A stretch of DNA of 64,000 bases. Source: Enterococcus hirae ATCC 9790 (lineage in GTDB: Bacteria > Bacillota > Bacilli > Lactobacillales > Enterococcaceae). The stretch lies in contig NC_018081.1 in assembly GCF_000271405.2 (NCBI RefSeq), positions 2,097,733-2,161,732 of the forward strand, read 5' to 3'. The position numbers were made by a program, and so were the translations under genes. Under the pieces are notes generated by a model, which was not told the origin of the DNA, searched no databases, and saw nothing but the letters and a program-made list of their open reading frames with translations. Below are positions 47,824 to 55,016 of the stretch, one piece after another; position 1 is the first letter of the stretch; the number at the start of each line of letters is the position of its first letter.

Positions 47824-49524
47824 ATGCAAGCTTACCTTGTCCATGAAAGTTATAAAGCGACCAATCGTCTGACGGCTGAACAGCCTCAGGAACTTACGGA
47901 GTTAACTTTTTATAAGAACAGTAAAAATGCTTGTCAGTTACTACTTCATGACGGGCGAAAAAACCATTTCGTACTATCGAATGAATTTTCGATACCAGAT
48001 GCTATTGAGATACCGATTTATCGTATCGCTATCGAATCCTCGTTACCAGTAAAAGCTCAATTTATTGACTATTATTTAGGCAACGAAGATATATTGTATG
48101 CTGATAAGTTGTTAGAACAAACAGTGAAAACTTATTCAGGCGATCGTTATGCGCCAATTTATCTGGAATTTCCTTTGGATACTGAAATCAAGTCTGGCAG
48201 CTATTCACTAGAAATAACAGTTTACCGTTCATATTTGACAGCCGGTGACGAAGAAGTAGTGACGAAAAAATTAATGATTGACGTTTCAGATTATTGTTTT
48301 CCAGATAACGTGACTCAGAAATTTAATTTGGACATCTGGCAACAACCGTCTAATTTAGCGAGAAGTTTTCAAGTCCCACTTTGGAGTGAGACTCATTTCC
48401 GATTGATTCGCGAAATGGCTGCCAGTTTAGCAGCTATTGGGCAAAAATCGGTAACGGTTATCGCAGGCGAGATCCCTTGGAAAGGTTGGTTCAATTATAT
48501 CGTCAAAGACTATCCAGCGAATCTCTATGAGTATTCAATGATCAAAGTCAAGAAGGATCTCAAAGGAGAATTGACGTGTGATTTCACCATTTTAGATCGC
48601 TATCTTCAAACGATGGCAGAAGCAGGTATCGATCAAGAAATCAACGTCTTTGGTTTGTTAGGTGTGTGGCAAGTACCATTCTTCCCATTGATCCAACAGT
48701 TAGATTACCCTGAAAAAATTGTGGTTCGCTATTTTGATGAAGTCTTGCAAAAGATCGGATTCATCGAAAACAAAAATGAATTGAAGTCCTATTTCAACCA
48801 ATTATTTGAGCATTTCAAAGAGATTGAGGTATGGGACAAAGTCAGGATTATCTCTGATGAGCCGAAGATTCACGAAATAGACACCTTTAAAGCTTCATTA
48901 GCAGAATTAAAGTCAGTGGATACTAGTGTTCAGATAAAAGTCGCTTTTGATAAAGAAAACGTCTTGGAACAATTGCTGCCAGATGTCGATTTTCCGGTCA
49001 CTTCTTTTTATTGTACGTGCAACCATTATCAGCAGTTAACACAAAGCCATCCAGGAAAGACACAATATTATATTTGTAATTATCCTGATCGTCCGAATAC
49101 CTTTTTACACAGCTCATTACTAGAGACTCGTATCCAAGGAATTTTAGCGCATTGCTTCAAAACAGATGGTATGCTGCGTTGGGCATATAATTGCTGGCCA
49201 GAAAATGTGCGAGAAGATATCCGCTATAATACTAGTTCGTTACCGATCGGTGATACTTGTCTCATTTATCCTAGCTATTCTGGACAGTTATTGTTGTCTT
49301 TACGTTACAAACAATTGCAAAGAGGAATTGAAGATTTTTACCTGGTCAAAGAAGCAGTGAAAAAGAATCCGATTGTCACACAACAATTGTTAGATGCATT
49401 TCTAGGCAGCAGCGAACCAAAAGAATGGATGAAAGATAGCCACACAAGCAACCAACGTTTGTTTAATCAACAGGCAGACGAATACGAAGCATTTCGAAAA
49501 CAATTGATTGCTTCCTTGTCTTAG
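47824..49524 (+). CDS. DUF4091-domain glycosidase-like protein
   Basis: 566 residues with a beta-sandwich N-terminus (about 1-150) and a TIM-barrel-like middle (FNLDIWQQPSNLARSF, VWDKVRIISDEPKIHE). The C-terminal part has the DUF4091 text GMLRWAYNCWPENV and LLSLRYKQLQRGIEDFYLV. Relatives are GH123-like N-acetylgalactosaminidases and many uncharacterised proteins; the Asp-Glu pair of GH123 may correspond to the DEPK segment, but I cannot verify this. No signal peptide is seen, so it would act on imported sugar. It starts directly after the esterase stop with GGAG upstream and is the last gene of the operon. Confidence 0.82.
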   Translation: MQAYLVHESYKATNRLTAEQPQELTELTFYKNSKNACQLLLHDGRKNHFVLSNEFSIPDAIEIPIYRIAIESSLPVKAQFIDYYLGNEDILYADKLLEQTVKTYSGDRYAPIYLEFPLDTEIKSGSYSLEITVYRSYLTAGDEEVVTKKLMIDVSDYCFPDNVTQKFNLDIWQQPSNLARSFQVPLWSETHFRLIREMAASLAAIGQKSVTVIAGEIPWKGWFNYIVKDYPANLYEYSMIKVKKDLKGELTCDFTILDRYLQTMAEAGIDQEINVFGLLGVWQVPFFPLIQQLDYPEKIVVRYFDEVLQKIGFIENKNELKSYFNQLFEHFKEIEVWDKVRIISDEPKIHEIDTFKASLAELKSVDTSVQIKVAFDKENVLEQLLPDVDFPVTSFYCTCNHYQQLTQSHPGKTQYYICNYPDRPNTFLHSSLLETRIQGILAHCFKTDGMLRWAYNCWPENVREDIRYNTSSLPIGDTCLIYPSYSGQLLLSLRYKQLQRGIEDFYLVKEAVKKNPIVTQQLLDAFLGSSEPKEWMKDSHTSNQRLFNQQADEYEAFRKQLIASLS

Positions 49525-49707
49525 AGCTGAGTACTTGTTTTGTGGTTACTTCCCACAGGTGAAACAAGAAGAGACTTTTAGTTCCAGACGCTTTTTGATC
49601 ACCTTGCTAAACAACATGCCTTTCTTTTAAAATCAAGCCCCAAAATTTGAAAAGTTCGTTCTGATTTTTCATTCTTGATTTGAGACATTGTTGCTTATAA
49701 CATAAAG
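49525..49707. other. Gene-free stretch with a hairpin after the glycan operon
   Basis: CTTGTTT and TGTGG (from 49533) pair with CCCACA and AAACAAG (to about 49571), a likely 3' end structure. Nothing else is recognised. Confidence 0.4.
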
Positions 49708-49764
49708 AGAAGCCAAAGGAGCCGAAACCAAGTTTGATTTTCGCTCAATTTGGCTTCTTTTTAC
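49708..49764. terminator. Intrinsic terminator
   Basis: AGAAGCCAAA pairs with TTTGGCTTCT, with further pairing of GAGCC and CGCTC inside, followed by TTTTT. Confidence 0.85.
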
Positions 49765-49810
49765 GGTAATGTCATATTTGAGTATTTTTTTATTGAAAAA
49801 AATAACAGCG

Positions 49811-49851
49811 TTTACCTGTTCTGCTCGTAACTTGTGAAGGAATCAGGTAAA
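49811..49851. promoter_or_regulatory. Dyad over the promoter of the DUF1538-PII operon
   Basis: TTTACCTG (49811-49818) is the exact inverse of CAGGTAAA (49844-49851), 33 bp centre to centre. The right half overlaps the probable -10 TAAAAT. It looks like a repressor site, but the regulator is unknown. Confidence 0.45.
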
Positions 49852-49873
49852 ATAGAGTAAAGGAGGAGGATAT

Positions 49874-50557
49874 ATGCTAAAAAATTTAAAAGAAGTTGTT
49901 ATCGCCATTTTACCAATGACGCTTTTAATTGTTATTTTAACTTTTATTTTCGCACCGCTTGACTCAGATGAAATGATTTCTTTTTTGTTTGGGGCAGGGA
50001 TTATGATGATTGGCATGACACTATTTTTATTTGGCGCCGATTATTCGATGATGGAAGTCGGGCGATTAGTGGGAAAATATATGATCAAAAAGAAAAGTCT
50101 CACAATCCTCATTGCTTTAGGATTTATGATTGGAATTGTAATCACGATCGCAGAACCTTCCGTTCAAGTGTTGGGACAACAAGTCAATCAGATTTCTGAA
50201 GGAAAGATTGGCCGAGTTTTGTTAATTGGAATTGTAAGCGTTGGCACAGGTGTCTTTTTAGCGTTTGCTCTGTTACGGGTTGTCTTCAAATTATCTTATT
50301 ATCAATTGATGGCGATTGGTTATGTTGGTGTATTAGTCGCTTCATTTTTTACAAGTAATGAATTTATGCCGATTGCTTTTGATTCTGGAGGCGTTACGAC
50401 TGGACCGATTACTGTTCCTTTTATTCTAGCATTAGCTGGCGGACTGACTAGTATGATTCGTCAAGAAACGAGTGCCAATGATAGCTTTGGGATGGTTGGG
50501 ATTGCATCTTTAGGTCCAATTCTGGCAGTAATGATTTTAGGGGTGATTTTTCAATGA
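49874..50557 (+). CDS. DUF1538 integral membrane protein, first copy
   Basis: 227 residues, almost all membrane (about six or seven helices), preceded by AGGAGGAGG. The DUF1538 hallmarks are FLFGADYSMMEVGRLVG, the polar break TIAEPSVQVLGQQV and the conserved FDSGGVTTGPITVPF. The charged and small residues inside helices suggest a transport path. The second gene has the same hallmarks, so the pair resembles two homologous halves of one transporter. The overlap of four bases with the next gene indicates coupled translation. No substrate is known for the family as far as I can recall. Confidence 0.85.
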   Translation: MLKNLKEVVIAILPMTLLIVILTFIFAPLDSDEMISFLFGAGIMMIGMTLFLFGADYSMMEVGRLVGKYMIKKKSLTILIALGFMIGIVITIAEPSVQVLGQQVNQISEGKIGRVLLIGIVSVGTGVFLAFALLRVVFKLSYYQLMAIGYVGVLVASFFTSNEFMPIAFDSGGVTTGPITVPFILALAGGLTSMIRQETSANDSFGMVGIASLGPILAVMILGVIFQ

Positions 50558-51327
50558 AGATAGTCCAAGAATTATTCTCGGGGATAGAAATCATTTCCTA
50601 TGAGGTGTTAATCGCCATATCGCCGATCATACTATTATTCTTAGTCATGAACTTCCTGAGCTTTCAGATGAGTAAAGAACGTTTCTGGGCTATTATCAAG
50701 GGCTTTTTGATCACTACTGTCGGATTGATCTTATTCCTGCATGGTGTCGATCTGGCTTACGTTCCTGTTGGACAACATCTAGGTAGTGTATTTGCTAGTT
50801 TAGAACATAATCAGCTTTTGATACCTTTAGGGTTCTTGATGGGGTTTTTAGTTGGTTTCGCAGAACCAGCGATCCATGTCATGGTTAAACAAGTGGAAGA
50901 ATTGAGTGAGGGAAGAATCAAAGCAAAAATCATGTTAGCAGTCATCTCTATTGGGATTGGCTTAGCAGTTGGGTTATCTATGTGGCGTTTATTAGTTGGT
51001 TTTTCTCTCTACTATTTTTTGATTCCAGGATATGGCTTAGCTTTCATTTTAGGACGCAAGGTTGATAAAATTTTTCTTGCTATGGCATTTGATAACGGAG
51101 GGGTAGCGACTGGTCCCATGTGTTCCACGTTCATTTTATCGATGTGTGTGGCAATCGCCACGCAAATTGAAGGAAGAGATCCGATTATTGATGGATTTGG
51201 AGTAGTGGCTATGATTGCATTGACGCCCATATTATCGACATTGGTTCTAGGCTATATCTACAAAAGGAAAGATGAAAAAGATAAACAAGCCAAACACAAA
51301 TTACAACAGTTGGAGGGAAAAAAATGA
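50554..51327 (+). CDS. DUF1538 integral membrane protein, second copy
   Basis: 257 residues with the same plan as the preceding protein: FLHGVDLAYVPVGQHLG, FAEPAIHVMVKQVEELSEGR and FDNGGVATGPMCSTFIL, with a basic cytoplasmic tail (YKRKDEKDKQAKHK). The shared spacing of the EP(A/S) and FD(N/S)GGV(A/T)TGP motifs shows that the two arose by duplication. It overlaps both neighbours by four bases, so the three genes are one translational unit with the PII-like protein, its probable regulator. Confidence 0.85.
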   Translation: MKIVQELFSGIEIISYEVLIAISPIILLFLVMNFLSFQMSKERFWAIIKGFLITTVGLILFLHGVDLAYVPVGQHLGSVFASLEHNQLLIPLGFLMGFLVGFAEPAIHVMVKQVEELSEGRIKAKIMLAVISIGIGLAVGLSMWRLLVGFSLYYFLIPGYGLAFILGRKVDKIFLAMAFDNGGVATGPMCSTFILSMCVAIATQIEGRDPIIDGFGVVAMIALTPILSTLVLGYIYKRKDEKDKQAKHKLQQLEGKK

Positions 51328-51701
51328 AAGATCCTGTAGCGTTGAATCTGAATATGATCGTCACGATTGTTGATGGGGGAATGGGGTACGAAGTGATTAA
51401 GTTTTCAAAAACCGCCGGAGCAGCTGGAGGTACGATACTCCATGGGCGTGGATCAGGGATTCATGATTCTAGTAATTTTTTAGGTCTGGAAATCTCCCCT
51501 GAAAAAGATATTGTGTTAACCCTCGTACCCGATAGTTTAACCAATCAAGTCATGGAGACGATTGGTCAGGGAATCAACATTGGTGTGCCAGGAAATGGTA
51601 TCTGTTTTAGTATTGATGTCGATAAAGTCATTGGGATCACTAAAATCCACCAATATCGGGAAGTGATCGAGATGAAAGAATTGATGGAAAAAGAGGAGTG
51701 A
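51324..51701 (+). CDS. PII-like signalling protein
   Basis: 125 residues with the PII ferredoxin-like fold signatures. The first strand is NLNMIVTIVDGG, the nucleotide loop region GAAGGTILHGRGSG is like the GlnB T/B-loop region, and the C-loop strand GVPGNGICFSIDVDKVIGI resembles the GlnB ending. The T-loop tyrosine or serine modified in GlnB cannot be identified. PII-like proteins sit next to the transporter they gate and respond to nucleotides or other ligands. Here the partner should be the DUF1538 pair, with which it shares overlapping start and stop codons. The ligand is unknown. Confidence 0.87.
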   Translation: MKDPVALNLNMIVTIVDGGMGYEVIKFSKTAGAAGGTILHGRGSGIHDSSNFLGLEISPEKDIVLTLVPDSLTNQVMETIGQGINIGVPGNGICFSIDVDKVIGITKIHQYREVIEMKELMEKEE

Positions 51702-51715
51702 ATCTGCAATCGCTC

Positions 51716-51776
51716 AGGTGGTTTCATTGTTTTAAGGAGAATTTGATGAATTACTAAATTTTTATGAAACCCTCCT
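51716..51776 (+). terminator. Inverted repeat after the PII-like gene
   Basis: AGG/GGTTTCAT pairs with ATGAAACC/CCT across a 36-base loop. It is followed by CTTTT, so a weak terminator is likely. Confidence 0.45.
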
Positions 51777-51835
51777 CTTTTACCAGACAACTTTTTAAAA
51801 ATATGCTATGTTAAAAATGATAAAGGGGGAGAAAA

Positions 51836-52507
51836 ATGAATTTTTTAGTGGTGCTAAAGGATCAAGTCATCAACCGTTCGACCTTTCTTTATGTTCAGTT
51901 AAACAAGGGGAAAACTTTGTTGCATTTTTCGCCAGAGTTTCATTTAGAAGGTCAAACACTAGGAGAAATCTATCAATCAGAAGGGTTAACTGCACTTTTG
52001 CTCTTTTTTAATAGAGAACTTGATTTACCTGTGAAAGATTATCTTGAGCTTTCATTGACAAGTTGGGATCAGGCAGTAACAGAGCTATTTCCAAATGGCT
52101 TGATAATCAAGGAGAACGGCCAGTTGATACAGTTAACGGTCAGTGAACTTCAAAGACAAATGCGTTATAAAATTGATGAGAAAGATTCGTTTTCAATTTT
52201 TCAACGGCAACAAAAAATCTTAAAAAGTTTTTTAAGTGAAATTGGTAAAAAACGCCATTTATTAAAGACAACTCAATTATTAAAAAAATATCCTGATTTA
52301 GTTCATACATCGATTCAATTAACACAATTCTTAACGCTGATTCGCCGATTTGTTCGCTTGAAGGAAGTGCCTTCTAGAAAGCTCACGTTACCGTTAGCGG
52401 ATACATTTCGTGTCGTCCAAAGAGCGCAGGAAAAGAAAGTCATCGTGATTGACTTTATGAAGAATCGGAATGCACTTCATCAATTAACAATGGAAAAAGC
52501 GAATTAA
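51836..52507 (+). CDS. Soluble LCP-like (LytR-CpsA-Psr) domain protein of unknown function
   Basis: 223 residues without signal or membrane helix. The order of motifs is reminiscent of the LCP domain: a segment like the conserved Asp-rich strand (DYLELSLTSWDQAVTELFPN), then RQQKILKSFLSEIGKK and YPDLVHTSIQLTQFLTLIRR, which resemble the RQQ and TN motifs of LCP enzymes that join polymers to peptidoglycan. The arginines needed for catalysis are only partly recognisable and the domain is short, so enzymatic activity is doubtful. A strong AAAGGGGGAG precedes the ATG. A terminator hairpin overlaps its stop, so it is a single-gene unit. The family call is tentative. Confidence 0.55.
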   Translation: MNFLVVLKDQVINRSTFLYVQLNKGKTLLHFSPEFHLEGQTLGEIYQSEGLTALLLFFNRELDLPVKDYLELSLTSWDQAVTELFPNGLIIKENGQLIQLTVSELQRQMRYKIDEKDSFSIFQRQQKILKSFLSEIGKKRHLLKTTQLLKKYPDLVHTSIQLTQFLTLIRRFVRLKEVPSRKLTLPLADTFRVVQRAQEKKVIVIDFMKNRNALHQLTMEKAN

Positions 52508-52520
52508 AGCTTTTTCTTTT
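52493..52520 (+). terminator. Terminator overlapping the end of the LCP-like gene
   Basis: GAAAAAGC pairs perfectly with GCTTTTTC across 8 bases, followed by TTTT. The left arm lies inside the coding sequence. Confidence 0.7.
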
Positions 52521-52561
52521 TGCTTTTTTTTGCCATAATAAGAGCAACAGGAGGAGTTACG

Positions 52562-52999
52562 ATGGCACAAATTTGGTTAAGACGCTTGATTGAATACAAA
52601 AGAAAATACAACCAAGTGATGCAAGGACGTTATGCAACATTTGATTCGTTGAACCGAGTATTGTTGATTCTGGCACTATTCTTTCGTCTGTTTCAATTTT
52701 TACTTCCTTTTTCAATCGGTTATTTCTTATTTTGGGGATTACTCGGTCTAATCGTATTTCGATTGTTATCGAAGAAAATCTATGTAAGAATAAATGAAAA
52801 TCGGAAATTCATCGAAAAATCGAATCAAATAAAATTATGGTTTTCTCAGTTGAGAAAGCCAAAAAATTCAAAGAAAGTGATGGAGTACACGTTTTTTTCT
52901 TGTCCTACTTGTCACCAAAAGCAAAGAGCGCCATGAGGTAAAGGACGAATTCGAGTGACTTGTCAAAAATGCGGTACCCAATTTGAAACGAAAGTCTAG
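52562..52999 (+). pseudogene. Membrane protein with C-terminal zinc ribbon interrupted by an in-frame TGA
   Basis: Starts at ATG 52562 behind GGAGGAG. Two adjacent hydrophobic segments (about 37-75) are followed by a basic region and half a zinc ribbon (SCPTCHQKQRAP), then TGA at 52934-52936. The frame continues without any other stop as GKGRIRVTCQKCGTQFETKV up to TAG at 52997, which supplies the second CxxC pair. A single substitution (Arg CGA or AGA to TGA) explains it. The gene could be a recent nonsense allele or have read-through; the truncated 124-residue form lacks two of the four zinc ligands. The family is small membrane proteins of unknown role, next to a mutase gene. Confidence 0.75.
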
Positions 53000-53008
53000 G
53001 TGAAGAGG

Positions 53009-53677
53009 ATGAAGTTAGTCTTATTACGACATGGTGAAAGTGAAGCCAATTTTCAAAATTATTGGACTGGCTGGTTAGATGTTGCGCTAACTGAAAAGGG
53101 GATGCAACAAGCAACGGAAGCTGGACGAAAAATGAATGAGCAAGGATTGGTTTTTGATATCGTTTATACATCTGTACTAAAAAGAGCAATCAAAACGTCA
53201 CAGTTAGCTTTAGAAGAAATGAATCAATTGTATCTTCCCGTCCAAAAAACTTGGCGGTTAAATGAACGACATTATGGGGCATTAGTTGGTAAAAATAAAA
53301 CGGAGATGAAAAAAGAATATGGCGAAGAACAAGTCAAAAAATGGCGTCGTGGCTATCGAGAAGTTCCGCCACTCGTATCAGAAAACCATTTTGATCGACG
53401 CTATGATTCTTTAGATCCACGTTTGCTCTCCCATGGTGAAAGCTTAGAGATGACAGTTGAGCGCGTGGTTCCTTTATGGCAAGATGAACTTGCACCACAC
53501 TTATTAGGTGGTAAAAATGTCTTAGTGGTTGGACATGGGAATAGCTTACGTGCGTTAACGAAATACTTAGAAGATGTACCAGAAAATCAGTTGGATACGA
53601 TTGATATCCCGAATGCGCAACCGATTCAATACACTTTAAATAAAGAGTTAGAAATCCTCGGAAAAGAATTGTTATAA
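53009..53677 (+). CDS. 2,3-bisphosphoglycerate-dependent phosphoglycerate mutase-like protein
   Basis: 222 residues of the histidine phosphatase superfamily. The phospho-histidine motif is LLRHGESEAN, and the GpmA-specific stretches WTGWLDVALTEKG, WRLNERHYGALVGKNK and GHGNSLRALTKYLE are present. It interconverts 3- and 2-phosphoglycerate if catalytic, and length and motifs fit. The gene appears to be a second GpmA-like copy because its start (MKLVLL) differs from the main enzyme I remember in enterococci, but this cannot be verified here. The ATG at 53009 has GAAGAGG upstream and follows the zinc-ribbon gene by 9 bp. Confidence 0.88.
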   Translation: MKLVLLRHGESEANFQNYWTGWLDVALTEKGMQQATEAGRKMNEQGLVFDIVYTSVLKRAIKTSQLALEEMNQLYLPVQKTWRLNERHYGALVGKNKTEMKKEYGEEQVKKWRRGYREVPPLVSENHFDRRYDSLDPRLLSHGESLEMTVERVVPLWQDELAPHLLGGKNVLVVGHGNSLRALTKYLEDVPENQLDTIDIPNAQPIQYTLNKELEILGKELL

Positions 53678-53728
53678 GAGGGACATGTTTTGTGGGAATA
53701 TGAATAGATTTAAAGGAAAGAAGTTACG

Positions 53729-54355
53729 ATGATAAAAAATTATGTTTGGGATTTTGATGGAACATTATTTGATACTTATCCAGCCATGGTCGATGGAGCG
53801 CTTCAAGCAATGGCTGCGTTAGGTATCTTAGCGGATCAAGAAACGATTTATCCGATTATGAAGAAATTTTCCACCCGTCAACTAATCAAAGAATACCAAT
53901 TACCAGAAGAACAATTTACACCTTTGTTTCATCGTTATGAAGCAGCGAGTCAGAAAATTTCCAAGCCTTTTGCAGGCACCCAAGAAGTGTTGCGATTATT
54001 GAAAAGCCAAGGTGCAAAGCATTTTATTTTGACCCATCGACTCTCAACCTCAACATGGGGATTACTTGAGCAGTTTGATCTAGCTGATTTGATTGAAGAA
54101 GTCATCGGGATTGATCGGAATTTTCCTCGTAAGCCAGCGCCCGACTCATTAAATGATTTGATCCAAAGACATCAATTGAAAAAGTCGGAAACGATCATGA
54201 TTGGTGATCGTCGTTTAGATATAGAAGCTGGTAAGAACGCAGGAGTCTTGACTTGTTTGTATGATATTGATCATTTTTTACAAGATATTCCTGCCGATTA
54301 TGTTGTAGATGATCTCTTAAAAATCCTTGATATCAAGGAGAAAGCAATAAAATAG
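53729..54355 (+). CDS. HAD-family phosphatase, phosphoglycolate-phosphatase-like
   Basis: 208 residues. The HAD nucleophile motif is VWDFDGTLFDT (residues 5-15), motif II is LTHRLS, motif III a Lys in FPRKPAPDSL and motif IV IGDRRLDIEAGKNAG. A helical cap (about 16-85) places it with the beta-phosphoglucomutase/phosphoglycolate phosphatase subfamily. It is likely a cytoplasmic small-molecule phosphatase; the substrate is unknown. It follows the mutase gene with a 51-bp gap and has AAAGGAAAG before the ATG. Confidence 0.88.
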   Translation: MIKNYVWDFDGTLFDTYPAMVDGALQAMAALGILADQETIYPIMKKFSTRQLIKEYQLPEEQFTPLFHRYEAASQKISKPFAGTQEVLRLLKSQGAKHFILTHRLSTSTWGLLEQFDLADLIEEVIGIDRNFPRKPAPDSLNDLIQRHQLKKSETIMIGDRRLDIEAGKNAGVLTCLYDIDHFLQDIPADYVVDDLLKILDIKEKAIK

Positions 54356-54377
54356 TATCCTCTTTCAAAGTGAGGTA

Positions 54378-54386
54378 TGTTATAAT
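54378..54386 (+). promoter_or_regulatory. Extended -10 promoter for the DUF1149 gene
   Basis: TGTTATAAT matches TGnTATAAT exactly, 20 bases before the start codon. No good -35 is seen. Confidence 0.55.
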
Positions 54387-54405
54387 TTGAATAAGGAGTG
54401 ATCAA

Positions 54406-54801
54406 ATGGAAATCAAAAGACAAAAAGAAGTAGTAGAGGCATTTCACTATGATTTTAAAAGGCCTGATCAAGAAGTTGAAACAGATTTAAAAGTAGGATT
54501 TTCTCCTCTGAAAGAGACGATTGAGAACTATCCGAAAGAACACAGTATCGTAGGGGCACGTTTAGAATTTCGCTTAGTCTTTGATACATATGTTTTATCA
54601 GGAAGCGTGAGTCAAATTAACCATATCCTTAATCGAAAGATTGAAGGACAAAATGATGTCACACAAGAAGAAGTGGATGAGCTAGTTGCGCCATTATTTG
54701 ACATCGTCAAACGAATGGCCTATGAAATAACTGAGATTGCATTGGATCAACCAGGCGTGAAACTAAATTTTCAATCTGAAAAAGAAGAAAACGAAGCATA
54801 A
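54406..54801 (+). CDS. DUF1149 family protein
   Basis: 131 residues, acidic, without signal peptide or membrane helices. The pattern of beta-strands (IVGARLEFRLVFDTYVLSGSVSQ) followed by a helix (VDELVAPLFDIVKRMAYEITEIA) matches DUF1149, which I recall as having a SecB-like fold. A chaperone-like role is therefore possible, but it is unproven. AAGGAG precedes the ATG, and a very strong terminator follows, so the gene is probably transcribed alone. Confidence 0.8.
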   Translation: MEIKRQKEVVEAFHYDFKRPDQEVETDLKVGFSPLKETIENYPKEHSIVGARLEFRLVFDTYVLSGSVSQINHILNRKIEGQNDVTQEEVDELVAPLFDIVKRMAYEITEIALDQPGVKLNFQSEKEENEA

Positions 54802-54810
54802 AACGTGCTT

Positions 54811-54854
54811 AAAACCAGTAGTGATAGTCAAAGGCTATCACTACTGGTTTTTTT
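54811..54854 (+). terminator. Strong intrinsic terminator
   Basis: AAAACCAGTAGTGATAG pairs perfectly with CTATCACTACTGGTTTT around a 9-base loop and is followed by more T. Confidence 0.95.
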
Positions 54855-54912
54855 CTATTACTAATTGTAAGCAAAACGAATGTATTTTTTACATAAATAG
54901 TCTAGAATGAAC

Positions 54913-54990
54913 GAGTCGCTGAAAAAAATATTTTCAGGAAAATGATTGAAGAATCATTTTCGGGAAGCTTTACTTCCTTAGATGGACTTG
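54913..54990 (+). promoter_or_regulatory. Multi-hairpin leader before the cystine transporter gene
   Basis: Three consecutive hairpins occur: CTGAAAA/TTTTCAG (54919-54937), GAAAATGATT/AATCATTTTC (54938-54961) and GGAAG/CTTCC (54963-54977). A short outer pair AGTC/GACT (54914-54917 with 54985-54988) can close them into a four-way junction. The GGAGGAG ribosome site follows about 15 bases later. It may be a regulatory RNA; no known riboswitch was matched. Confidence 0.5.
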
Positions 54991-55016
54991 TCATTAAAAA
55001 TTAGAGGAGGAGTAAA

